Position numbers and translations under genes: made by a program | Shown here: in pieces, positions 15,793 to 22,760 of the stretch | How the letters are laid out: every line of letters starts with the position of its first letter | Numbering within the stretch: the first letter of the stretch is position 1 | Assembly: GCA_030680155.1 (NCBI GenBank) | Contig: JAUXWL010000149.1 | Location: forward strand, 1-37,722 | DNA from: Anaerolineales bacterium | GTDB taxonomy: Bacteria; Chloroflexota; Anaerolineae; Anaerolineales; Villigracilaceae | Direction: 5' to 3' | Length of the DNA: 37,722 nt | Notes under the pieces: model-generated | Databases searched by the model: none | The model's input: the letters and a program-made list of their open reading frames with translations, nothing else | Told to the model about the DNA's origin: nothing

Positions 15793-16719
15793 TTATTTCT
15801 TTTTGGCTTCATTGCCGGTAAGTTCAAGGAAGATATCTTCCAGGCTCATGCCGAGCGGACGGAGTTCAAGCAGGTCGTAGCCGTCTTTGATAACCTGCTT
15901 GGCAACTTCGGGGCGCAGGTCTTTGCCGGAGGCAAATTCAAATTCCACAGCGCCGTCGTCCTGCGTTTCCACTTTGCGGACGCCTTTCACCTGTTTGATG
16001 GTGTCGGCGAGTTCATCCGCTTCGCCGCGTACACGCACAATCACGCGCTCCGCGCCAATCAGGCGGGCTTGCAGGTTTTCGGTGGTATCTTCGGCGACGA
16101 TCTTGCCCTTGTTGATGATCAGGACGCGGTCGCACAGGTTTTGCGCTTCATACAGCAAGTGCGTCGAGAGCAGGACGGTGCGTTCCCTGCCGATATCGCG
16201 GATCAGTTGACGGACTTCCACCACCTGCCCGGGGTCGAGACCGATTGTCGGCTCATCCAAAATCAGCACTTCGGGGCGGTGCAGCAGCGCCTGGGCAAGC
16301 CCTACACGCTGTTTCATGCCCTTGGACAGATTGCCGATGTAACCGTCAGCACGGTTGAGCAAGCCGACCATGTCCAACACTTCGTTGACGCGGCTATCCA
16401 CGTTGGGGATGTGGCGAAGGTCTCCCATGAATTTCAGGTAATCGAAAACCACCATGTCTTGGTACAGCGGAACGGTTTCAGGTAAATACCCGACGCGCTT
16501 GCGAACCTCAAGCGATTCTTCGACCACGTCGTACCCGGCCACAATGGCTTCGCCATCGCTGGGGGGCATGTACCCGGTCAGGATGCGCATGGTGGTGGTT
16601 TTCCCGGCGCCATTCGGACCGAGGAAACCCACAATCTCACCCTGTTGGGCATCGAAACTTAAATTGTGGATGGCGCGGCGCGCACCATAGTCTTTGGTGA
16701 GACCACTTACTTTGATCAT
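15793..16719 (-). CDS. ABC transporter ATP-binding protein (GldA/CcmA-type)
   Basis: A 308-aa ATPase. Walker A GPNGAGKTT lies at 34-42, the Q-loop region at about 78-87, the signature LSKGM at 131-135, Walker B VLILDEP at 151-157 and the H-loop His187 in LLSTHLL. A C-terminal extension (about 215-308) containing VIVRVRG and a final LEDIFLELTG is typical of drug/Gld-type ATPases working with ABC-2 permeases. It is the first gene of the four-gene operon ATPase, permease, GldG-like, DUF4340, with a promoter and a possible attenuator in its leader. Confidence 0.93.
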   Translation of the reverse strand: MIKVSGLTKDYGARRAIHNLSFDAQQGEIVGFLGPNGAGKTTTMRILTGYMPPSDGEAIVAGYDVVEESLEVRKRVGYLPETVPLYQDMVVFDYLKFMGDLRHIPNVDSRVNEVLDMVGLLNRADGYIGNLSKGMKQRVGLAQALLHRPEVLILDEPTIGLDPGQVVEVRQLIRDIGRERTVLLSTHLLYEAQNLCDRVLIINKGKIVAEDTTENLQARLIGAERVIVRVRGEADELADTIKQVKGVRKVETQDDGAVEFEFASGKDLRPEVAKQVIKDGYDLLELRPLGMSLEDIFLELTGNEAKKK

Positions 16720-16757
16720 TGCCTCTCCTTGCTATCAGTTATAAGAAATGGGCTTCG

Positions 16758-16786
16758 ACAACAAAAGACACAGCCCTTGGGCAGTG
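16758..16786 (-). terminator. possible attenuator hairpin in the ABC operon leader
   Basis: On the minus strand an 8-bp stem with one mismatch (16769-16776 with 16779-16786) and a 2-nt loop is followed by the T-rich run TCTTTTGTT. It lies between the predicted transcription start (about 16799) and the ATG at 16719, so it could cause premature termination. The palindrome also has a T run on the plus strand. Confidence 0.35.
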
Positions 16787-16805
16787 CCTTTTTGTGCCGA
16801 ACAAT

Positions 16806-16835
16806 ACTATACAATAATGGAAGAGGCAAAGTCAA
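16806..16835 (-). promoter_or_regulatory. promoter of the GldA/F/G-like ABC operon
   Basis: On the minus strand TTGACT (16830-16835) and TATAGT (16806-16811) are separated by 18 nt, each matching five of six consensus bases. The predicted leader is about 80 nt, ending in a good GGAGAGG site before ATG 16719. Confidence 0.6.
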
Positions 16836-16895
16836 GCGGCGAAGCAACTTCTAATCCAACACTAATCTGGGCGGGCATATTACATAGTGCGGTTC

Positions 16896-16947
16896 GTACC
16901 GCAAAATTCATTTTGCGCCCTGGCAGGCAAGATAAATCTTGCGGTAC
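16896..16947 (+). repeat. dispersed two-hairpin palindromic element, copy 1
   Basis: An outer GTACC (16896-16900) and GGTAC (16943-16947) enclose two hairpins: GCAAAA/TTTTGC (16901-16916) and GCAAGA/TCTTGC (16927-16942). Together these could form a three-way junction. The 21 bases at 16927-16947 recur exactly, on the opposite strand, in copy 2 at 21150-21202. Confidence 0.75.
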
Positions 16948-17097
16948 AGCGTAGTTTTCGCTCTCTAGCGCAAATCTGGCGGTAGAGACCGCCAATTACG
17001 CGCTTTCGTGAAGTACTGATACTGCCCACGGTCAACTCATGCCCGTAGGGTACAACTTGCGCTTATCTGAAAAAGCGCAATTTGTGACCGCGCTGGG

Positions 17098-17103
17098 TAT
17101 AAT
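17098..17103 (+). promoter_or_regulatory. -10 box of alaX giving a leaderless transcript
   Basis: A perfect TATAAT ends 6 nt before ATG 17110, so transcription should begin at or next to the start codon. There is no ribosome binding site. The -35 position is poor and overlaps the right arm of the 17057-17080 hairpin. Confidence 0.5.
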
Positions 17104-17109
17104 CAATCT

Positions 17110-17829
17110 ATGACCGAACTACTCTACCAAACCGATGCCTATCTCAAGGAGTTTTCCGCTACCGTCACCTCGGTGGATGCGGAAACCCGCGCCGTCGTTC
17201 TGGATCGCTCCGCCTTTTATCCCGGAGGGGGAGGACAGCCCTGTGATTTTGGGACTCTCGAATCTGGCGGTGTGACCTACCCCGTGGAAAAAGTCAAAAA
17301 GCAGGGGGATGACGTCCTGCACTTTCTCGGCGGGACGGAGCCATTACCCACCCCCGGCGCCGCTTCTTTCGGGACCTTGGACTGGGTACGGCGATATAAG
17401 CTGATGCGCACTCATACCGCTTTGCACATCCTGTGCGGAACGGTATTCCGTGATTATGGCGCGAAAGTGACCGGCGGCGACATGGAGCCGCTGAAAGGAC
17501 GCATGGATTTTGAATTCGAGACCATGCGCGGAGAGCTCGTCCGTGAGATCGAGGCGGCGGTTAACCATGAGGTGGCACAAAGACGCGAGATTCGAGTCAA
17601 GATTCTCCCGAGGGAAGAAGCGTTCCAGATTCCAGACTTGATCCGCACCAAGATCAATCTGCTTCCCGAAGGCATTTTGCAAGTCCGTACGGTGGAGATC
17701 GTTGGGCTCGACCTGCAAGCCGACGGTGGTACGCATGTGGCCAACACATCTGAAGTGGGCGTTATCAAAGTAACGGAATACAAGAGCAAGGGCGCCATCA
17801 ACAAACGGATTTACATTGAGGCGCAATAG
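17110..17829 (+). CDS. alaX: alanyl-tRNA editing protein AlaX
   Basis: A 239-aa free-standing editing protein related to the AlaRS editing domain; the family hydrolyses mischarged Ser- or Gly-tRNA(Ala). The N-terminal part has RSAFYPGGGGQPCD (about 33-46), the glycine-rich motif typical of the longer AlaX forms. The zinc motif HTALH gives His102 and His106, and the second motif is DGGTH (205-209). The family's Cys in CxxxH is Asp205 here, a substitution I believe occurs in other bacterial members but cannot verify. There is no catalytic synthetase domain. The start has a TATAAT box 6 nt upstream and no ribosome binding site, consistent with leaderless expression. Confidence 0.92.
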   Translation: MTELLYQTDAYLKEFSATVTSVDAETRAVVLDRSAFYPGGGGQPCDFGTLESGGVTYPVEKVKKQGDDVLHFLGGTEPLPTPGAASFGTLDWVRRYKLMRTHTALHILCGTVFRDYGAKVTGGDMEPLKGRMDFEFETMRGELVREIEAAVNHEVAQRREIRVKILPREEAFQIPDLIRTKINLLPEGILQVRTVEIVGLDLQADGGTHVANTSEVGVIKVTEYKSKGAINKRIYIEAQ

Positions 17830-17903
17830 CCCAATTGGGGGGGGTGGTCTTAGCCAGCGTGTTTTATAATAATTTGAACTCAAAACCAAAGGAGAAATTA
17901 ATT

Positions 17904-18323
17904 ATGAAATCCAAAAAACTATCGATCCTGCTTGCTGCGCTTGCGCTTGTGATTTCCACATTGGCGTGCGCAATTGGGGGTGAACCAGCCTTGGATAACG
18001 TCCGCACTGCGAAGGATCAGGATGGTAATCAGTCCACCTCTGTTTTCGCAACAACTGAAACCGTGTATGTTGTCAGTGATCTGAGTAATGGTGTTTTGGG
18101 AAATGTGGTCACGTCCAAATGGTACGCGGTGGATGTGGCGGACACAGAACCAAACTTGCTTATTGATACTGCTGAAATTGTAGTGGAAGACGAGACATTT
18201 GATGGCGTCATCTATTTCTTCTTCCCGCCCCCGTTGGATGGTCAGTGGCCTCTTGGTACCTATAAGGTGGAGGTTCTTCTTAATAATGTGTTGATCAGCA
18301 CGGTCAATTTCACGGTTCAGTAA
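17904..18323 (+). CDS. small secreted lipoprotein with Ig-like fold prediction
   Basis: A 139-aa protein. ATG 17904 follows AAAGGAG by 9 nt, so I reject the longer frame starting at 17835. Residues 1-21 form a lipoprotein signal with lipobox STLAC. The mature part is beta-rich and ends in YKVEVLLNNVLISTVNFTVQ, a pattern like the last strands of an Ig/FN3-like domain. No catalytic motif is visible and I do not recognise a family. A TATAAT sequence at 17865-17870 may be its -10 box, and a strong terminator follows, so it is probably a single-gene unit. Confidence 0.8.
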   Translation: MKSKKLSILLAALALVISTLACAIGGEPALDNVRTAKDQDGNQSTSVFATTETVYVVSDLSNGVLGNVVTSKWYAVDVADTEPNLLIDTAEIVVEDETFDGVIYFFFPPPLDGQWPLGTYKVEVLLNNVLISTVNFTVQ

Positions 18324-18338
18324 CCAGGCCTATCAGAC

Positions 18339-18373
18339 AAAAGCGGGCTTCTGATCACAGGAGCCCGCTTTTT
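18339..18373 (+). terminator. Rho-independent terminator after the small lipoprotein gene
   Basis: A perfect 11-bp stem (18339-18349 with 18362-18372), 12-nt loop, ending in a run of five T. It starts 15 nt after the stop. Confidence 0.9.
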
Positions 18374-18473
18374 CTCTATGATGGTATTACAACGCAAGGT
18401 TGGAAATATGGGGTATGCACAATAACCAGCCACCCTCACTGGTAAAATATCTCCAACCAAAAGGAGAGACCCT

Positions 18474-19886
18474 GTGACAGGATTACCCGAATCAAAAGAA
18501 AAACGTGTCTTCAATAATGTCCTCGGCGCAATGGGGAATACGCCGCTTGTCAAACTGGAGCGCATCGGCAGGGACTTGCCCGTTCCGCTGTACGCCAAGT
18601 TGGAATTCATGAACCCCGGCGGGTCGGTCAAGGATCGCGTGGGAGCGAATATCATCGAACAATATGAAAAGAGAGGCGAGCTAAAGCCCGGCGGCACCAT
18701 CGTCGAAGCGACATCCGGCAATACGGGCGTTGGCTTGGCGATTGCGGCGGCATTGAAAGGTTACAAAACCATCTTCGTCATGCCGGACAAGATGAGCAAT
18801 GAAAAGATATTATTATTGCGTGCCTACGGCGCGAAAGTGGTCATCACTCCTACAGATGCAGGTCCTGGGGATCCGCGCTCCTATTATGAAGTAGCCAAGA
18901 AATTTGCGCGTGAAGTCCCCAACGCTGTGCTCGCAAACCAATATCACAACCCCGATAACCCGAAGACCCACGAGTTGAGCACCGGCCCTGAAATCTGGGA
19001 GCAGACCGACGGCAAAGTGACCGATGTCATCATCGGTATTGGCACGGGCGGAACCATCACCGGCGTGGGACGCTATCTCAAAGCTAGGAATCCGAATATC
19101 ACCATCGTCGGCGTGGATATCGAAGGTTCGATCCTGACCGAAATTTGGCAGAACAACGGGGTTATTCCCCCGGGTGCGTACCCCAAAACCTACAAAGTGG
19201 AAGGTATCGGCGAAGACTTTTTACCGTCCACAATGGAGATCCAATATGTGGATGCCATCGAACGCGCGGGTGACAAAGAGTCGTTCCTGTGGGCGCGCGC
19301 GTTGGTGCGGCAGGAAGGCATTTTCGCAGGCGGCTCGTCTGGCTCTGCGATTGCGGGCGCGATCAAATATTGCCGCAAACTCCCGGCGGGGCGTCTTCCC
19401 GTGGTCATCCTACCCGACTCGGGTTCGCGTTATCTCTCCAAATTCTACGATGATAAATGGATGCGCGAATTCGGCTTCCTCTCGATGGAATTCGGCGAAA
19501 CGGCTCTGGGCGACCTGTTGATTGCCAAGCCCAACAAACAGTTGCATACTGCCAATCTGGGCGACTCGATCCGTAAGGTTGTATCCGTGATGCATCAGAA
19601 TGCGGTCTCACAAATGCCCGTTGTCGACGCAGATGGAGCGCTGGTCGGTCTCATCGAAGAAGTGGATTTGCTCAATCACATGCTCGAAAGGCACGAGCAC
19701 AACAATGATGAAAAGATCGATGCGCTTATCCAGAATGCAGGCGCGGTCTTTCCGCCTGAAACATCGCTTGAAAATGCCATGCCATCGCTGAAAGACGGTT
19801 TGGCGATCATCGTGGTGGAGCACGGCAAACCCATCGGCATCCTGACGAAGATCGATGTGCTGGATTATGTAGCGGGAAAGATCTAG
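18474..19886 (+). CDS. cbs: cystathionine beta-synthase (PLP domain plus CBS pair)
   Basis: A 470-aa fold-type II PLP enzyme with a C-terminal CBS-domain pair, the arrangement of cystathionine beta-synthase, which joins serine and homocysteine. The PLP lysine is Lys53 in GGSVKDRVG; SGNTG (81-85) and GIGTGGTITG are the cofactor-binding loops. The CBS pair covers about 340-470 (VSVMHQNAVSQMPVVDADG and IVVEHGKPIGILTKIDVLDY). A plain cysteine synthase would lack it, although O-acetylserine use cannot be excluded. The start is GTG 18474, with AAGGAGAG 8 nt upstream; no nearby in-frame ATG fits the conserved N-terminus. No cystathionine gamma-lyase lies next to it. Confidence 0.92.
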   Translation: MTGLPESKEKRVFNNVLGAMGNTPLVKLERIGRDLPVPLYAKLEFMNPGGSVKDRVGANIIEQYEKRGELKPGGTIVEATSGNTGVGLAIAAALKGYKTIFVMPDKMSNEKILLLRAYGAKVVITPTDAGPGDPRSYYEVAKKFAREVPNAVLANQYHNPDNPKTHELSTGPEIWEQTDGKVTDVIIGIGTGGTITGVGRYLKARNPNITIVGVDIEGSILTEIWQNNGVIPPGAYPKTYKVEGIGEDFLPSTMEIQYVDAIERAGDKESFLWARALVRQEGIFAGGSSGSAIAGAIKYCRKLPAGRLPVVILPDSGSRYLSKFYDDKWMREFGFLSMEFGETALGDLLIAKPNKQLHTANLGDSIRKVVSVMHQNAVSQMPVVDADGALVGLIEEVDLLNHMLERHEHNNDEKIDALIQNAGAVFPPETSLENAMPSLKDGLAIIVVEHGKPIGILTKIDVLDYVAGKI

Positions 19887-19937
19887 TAAACGATAATAAG
19901 TAATGGTCACATGGCAATAAGGTTCAACGCAAAGTAA

Positions 19938-19971
19938 AATAAGCGGACGGTACCCACCGTCCGCTTATTGT
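19938..19971 (+). terminator. terminator hairpin after cbs
   Basis: A perfect 14-bp stem (19938-19951 with 19956-19969) and 4-nt loop followed by a short T-rich tail. It ends 14 nt before alr, so it either ends the cbs transcript or sits in the alr leader. Confidence 0.7.
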
Positions 19972-19984
19972 TTAAGGAAATAAC

Positions 19985-21148
19985 ATGCGTCCAACTTATC
20001 TTGAAATCAACCTCAACCAACTCAAGCAAAATCTCGAAGCCATCCGCGCGCATGTCGGCGGCGCGCAGGTCATGCCGATGGTCAAAGCCAATGCCTATGG
20101 TCACGGCATCGATGGTGTTGCGCCGTTCATCGAACCCTACGTGGATTACTTCGGCGTTGCGATCGTTGAAGAAGGAATTCATCTCCGCGGCTTGGGAATC
20201 AAGAAACCGATTCTCATTGCAGGCGGGACGTTGATCGAGCAGCTGCCTTTGTTCCTCGAACATGACCTAACCCTGACCGCCTCTTCTCTGGACTTGTTAA
20301 CTGCCGCTGACCATCTGGCAGAGTCTACGCGGAAGGGGATGACTGTCCACCTGAAAATTGATACGGGCATGGAGCGTGTCGGCGTCCACGAATACGAAGC
20401 CGAGGAATTTTTGCAAACATCGCTTGCGTGTAGTCACTTGAAAGTAGAGGGGGTTTATACCCATTTGGCGAACTCAGAGGTCATGTCATTGCGAGTGCGG
20501 AGCACGAAGCAATCCCTAACTTCAGAGGAGATTGCTTCGGCGGAAGAGCACCGCCTCGCAATGACATCTTCCGCTTTACAACTCGAACGTTTTCAAGAAG
20601 TCCTGAGCTTTTATGAGAAACGCAGCCTGCCAACACCCATGCGCCATGTCTGCAACTCAGGAGGAATCGTCAACCTGCCCGAAGCGCATTTGGACATGGT
20701 ACGCCCTGGGGTGTTGTTCTATGGCATTTACCCGGGGCGTGAAATGCAACGTAAGGTGGATGTTAAACCCATCGCGACCTGGAAATCGAAGGTGGCGTAC
20801 AGCAAGATCACCCAGCCAGGGCGAAGTGTCAGCTATGGGTCGTTGTGGCAGGCCGAAGGGAGTCCGAAGCGCATTGTGACCATCCCATGCGGCTATGCAG
20901 ATGGATACTTCCGCCGTATGACCAATCAGGCGCGGGTTATCATTCATGGCAAGGAATATCCGCAGGTGGGGCGCATCTGTATGGATCAGTTCATGGTCAA
21001 CGTGGGTGAGGATGATGTGCAGGTGGGGGCTGAGGTAATTCTGCTTGGAGAGGGCATTTCACCCGAAAATCTGGCGGACTGGACGGGCACGAATGAGTAT
21101 GAAGTGATGACGAATATCAGCGCGCGCGTGCCGAGGGTGTTTGTGTAG
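19985..21148 (+). CDS. alr: alanine racemase carrying an in-frame palindromic repeat
   Basis: A 387-aa PLP enzyme interconverting L- and D-alanine for peptidoglycan. The PLP lysine is Lys34 in MVKANAYGHG; GMERVGV, the RP(G)V block at about 240-246, the catalytic Tyr284 in SVSYGSLW, and GYADGY and GRICMDQ follow in family order, so the enzyme looks intact. Residues 167-194 are not normal alr sequence: they are encoded by an 85-bp inverted repeat (20483-20567) lying just after THLANSE, where homologues run straight into LQLERF. The extra residues are open-frame, polar and helix-prone. ATG 19985 follows AAGGAAA. Confidence 0.95.
   Translation: MRPTYLEINLNQLKQNLEAIRAHVGGAQVMPMVKANAYGHGIDGVAPFIEPYVDYFGVAIVEEGIHLRGLGIKKPILIAGGTLIEQLPLFLEHDLTLTASSLDLLTAADHLAESTRKGMTVHLKIDTGMERVGVHEYEAEEFLQTSLACSHLKVEGVYTHLANSEVMSLRVRSTKQSLTSEEIASAEEHRLAMTSSALQLERFQEVLSFYEKRSLPTPMRHVCNSGGIVNLPEAHLDMVRPGVLFYGIYPGREMQRKVDVKPIATWKSKVAYSKITQPGRSVSYGSLWQAEGSPKRIVTIPCGYADGYFRRMTNQARVIIHGKEYPQVGRICMDQFMVNVGEDDVQVGAEVILLGEGISPENLADWTGTNEYEVMTNISARVPRVFV
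20483..20567. repeat. palindromic repeat inserted in frame within alr
   Basis: Outer arms of 13 bp (20483-20495 with 20555-20567) are perfect complements, beginning ATGTCATTGCGAG. Inner arms of 10 bp (20505-20514 with 20530-20539), CGAAGCAATC and its complement, enclose a 15-nt loop; the sequence between outer and inner arms pairs only in part. This pattern resembles a family of dispersed palindromes with TGTCATTGCGAG ends that I recall from many bacterial genomes. It reads as coding sequence without a stop. Confidence 0.85.
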
Positions 21149-21149
21149 C

Positions 21150-21202
21150 GTACCGCAAGATTTATCTTGCGTTTCTGGTGCGCGACATAAATATCGCGGT
21201 AC
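21150..21202 (-). repeat. dispersed two-hairpin palindromic element, copy 2
   Basis: The reverse-orientation partner of 16896-16947: GTACC (21150-21154) and GGTAC (21198-21202) enclose GCAAGA/TCTTGC (21155-21170) and GCGA/TCGC (21182-21197). It begins 2 nt after the alr stop. A TACAAT sequence (21207-21212) just outside it could be the -10 box of lspA. Confidence 0.75.
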
Positions 21203-21241
21203 GCGGTACAATGGGCGGACTATTTTGATTTGAGGTGAGAG

Positions 21242-21796
21242 TTGAATTCCAAGGTAAAAGATTATTTGACGTTGTTCAGTGTAGCGGGCGTGATCGTTGC
21301 GCTCGACCAGTGGACAAAGTGGCTGGTGCGCGAAAATATCGAGTTTGGCGGGCAGTTCCTGCCCGAATGGCTGGCATGGCTCGGCCCGTATGCGCGGTTT
21401 GTGCATTGGTATAACAGTGGTGCGGCGTTCGGCATGTTTCAGGATGGAAATTTGGTTTTCACTGTGCTGGCCTTTGTTGTGATCGGCGCGATCATTTATT
21501 ACTTCCCAGTTGTGGAGCAGGAAGATTGGACAGTGAAACTGGCGATGGGCATGCAAATGGGCGGCGCGGCAGGTAATTTGATAGACCGCCTGACCCTGCA
21601 AAAAGTGACCGATTTTATTTCGGTGGGTACGTTTCCCGTATTTAATATTGCGGATGCCTCCATTTCGGTGGGTGTCGTTGTGCTTTTGCTTGGTGTGTGG
21701 ATCAAGGAAAGGCAAGATAAGCTAAAAGCAGCTGAACAAGCATCTGACGAACAACAGGTGGAAAATAAAGACCAGTTTTCCTTAACAAGTGAGTAA
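21242..21796 (+). CDS. lspA: lipoprotein signal peptidase II
   Basis: A 184-aa membrane aspartyl protease that cleaves the signal peptide of prolipoproteins after Lgt has lipidated them. It has four membrane helices (about 10-27, 70-90, 98-114 and 132-155). Conserved blocks are DQWTKWLV (22-29), YNSGAAFGMF (57-66), GNLIDRL with VTDF (Asp124), and FNIADAS (Asp138); the two Asp residues are the catalytic pair. A charged tail follows residue 155. The start is TTG 21242, since GAGGTGAGA lies 3-10 nt upstream and there is no suitable ATG. Several lipoproteins in this window are presumed substrates. Confidence 0.95.
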   Translation: MNSKVKDYLTLFSVAGVIVALDQWTKWLVRENIEFGGQFLPEWLAWLGPYARFVHWYNSGAAFGMFQDGNLVFTVLAFVVIGAIIYYFPVVEQEDWTVKLAMGMQMGGAAGNLIDRLTLQKVTDFISVGTFPVFNIADASISVGVVVLLLGVWIKERQDKLKAAEQASDEQQVENKDQFSLTSE

Positions 21797-21798
21797 TT

Positions 21799-22725
21799 GT
21801 GAGCGACCGAATTGAGAAGTTTGTATATCATGGGGAAAAGGCGGAGCGGCTCGATAAATTCCTTGTCACCTGCCTGCCTGAGTTTTCGCGCGCGCGTTTG
21901 CAGGGGCTGATTGTGGACGAACTCGTCCTAGTGAATGGCGTGATCGCCAAAAAATCGGGACAGGCGTTGGACGATGGCTTTGAGGTCGAGGTGCGCATCC
22001 CACCGCCTGTGCCGAGCAATTTGACCGGCGAAGATATTCCGCTGGATATTGTTTTTGAGAACGATGACCTGATCGTGGTCAATAAACCTGCAGGGATGGT
22101 GGTTCATCCTGCCGCGGGTCATGCTTCGGGGACGTTGGTCAATGCGGTGCTGGGATATGACCCGGATATGGAAGGCATCGGCGGCGAGGAACGTCCCGGG
22201 CTGGTGCATCGGCTCGATAAGGAAACGTCGGGATTGATCATCCTTGCGAAGAACGAACGCGCGCATAACTGGTTGCAGGATCAGTTCCGCTTGCGCAAGG
22301 TTGAAAAGACCTATCTTGCATTGGTGGATGGCAAACCGCCCACGCCTGTGGGGCGCGTGGAAGCGTCCATTGGACGGGATACCGGTCAGCGCAAGAAGAT
22401 GGCGATCGTTTCAGCGGGCAAGGGACGCGAGTCGGTCAGCGAATATAAAACGCTTGAAACCTTCAAGGATCATACGCTGCTGGAATTCCATCCACACACG
22501 GGGCGGACACATCAGATTCGGTTGCATTGTCAGTTTCTGGGCTGTCCCATTGTAGGGGATTCGGTCTATGGAAAACGTACCGTCACCGCGACGATCAATC
22601 GTCACTTCTTGCATGCGTATCAGTTGAAGATTGTTTTGCCGAATGAAAAACAACCCCGAACTTTCGAGGCAGAGTTACCAGAGGAATTAAAAGCTGTATT
22701 GGAAGAAGTGAAGAGGTATGAGTAA
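21799..22725 (+). CDS. rluD: RluA/RluD-family 23S rRNA pseudouridine synthase
   Basis: A 308-aa enzyme with an N-terminal S4 RNA-binding domain (about 15-75, RLDKFLVTCLPEFSRARLQ) and a pseudouridine synthase domain. The catalytic motif HRLDKETSGLIILAKN has Asp140; KPAGMVVHPA and HPHTGRTHQIRLH are also diagnostic. RluD-like members modify helix 69 of 23S rRNA; the exact target cannot be told from sequence. It starts at GTG 21799, 2 nt after the lspA stop, the common lspA-rluD arrangement. Its stop codon lies at the edge of an inverted repeat flanking the next gene. Confidence 0.93.
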   Translation: MSDRIEKFVYHGEKAERLDKFLVTCLPEFSRARLQGLIVDELVLVNGVIAKKSGQALDDGFEVEVRIPPPVPSNLTGEDIPLDIVFENDDLIVVNKPAGMVVHPAAGHASGTLVNAVLGYDPDMEGIGGEERPGLVHRLDKETSGLIILAKNERAHNWLQDQFRLRKVEKTYLALVDGKPPTPVGRVEASIGRDTGQRKKMAIVSAGKGRESVSEYKTLETFKDHTLLEFHPHTGRTHQIRLHCQFLGCPIVGDSVYGKRTVTATINRHFLHAYQLKIVLPNEKQPRTFEAELPEELKAVLEEVKRYE

Positions 22726-22752
22726 GAAGTAAGAAGTAGGAAGTGAGAAGTG
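22722..22752 (+). repeat. left imperfect inverted repeat flanking the four-helix-bundle gene
   Basis: A purine-rich stretch made of AAGAAGT/AAGTGAG-type units. Its end AGTGAGAAGTG (22742-22752) is an exact complement of 23211-23221, and the rest matches the other arm imperfectly. It begins at the rluD stop codon. Confidence 0.65.
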
Positions 22753-22760
22753 GAGGATGG

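Larger units (their letters stand above)
16720..17109. other. intergenic region between the ABC operon and alaX
   Basis: This divergent spacer contains, from left to right, the ABC operon leader with a terminator-like hairpin, its promoter, one copy of the two-hairpin dispersed repeat, a 7-bp hairpin (16977-16983 with 16988-16994), an 8-bp hairpin (17057-17064 with 17073-17080) and the alaX -10 box. I see no tRNA or protein gene. The density of unrelated palindromes is notable. Confidence 0.6.

Noticed and set aside
16860-17100. Possible tRNA or small RNA gene in the palindrome-rich spacer
   Set aside because: The hairpins do not form a cloverleaf, there is no T-loop consensus, and they are better explained by the dispersed repeat and isolated stems.
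17837-17844. Run of eight G residues as a possible phase-variable tract
   Set aside because: It lies between alaX and the small lipoprotein gene, in neither a coding frame nor between recognisable -10 and -35 boxes, so there is no evident switch.
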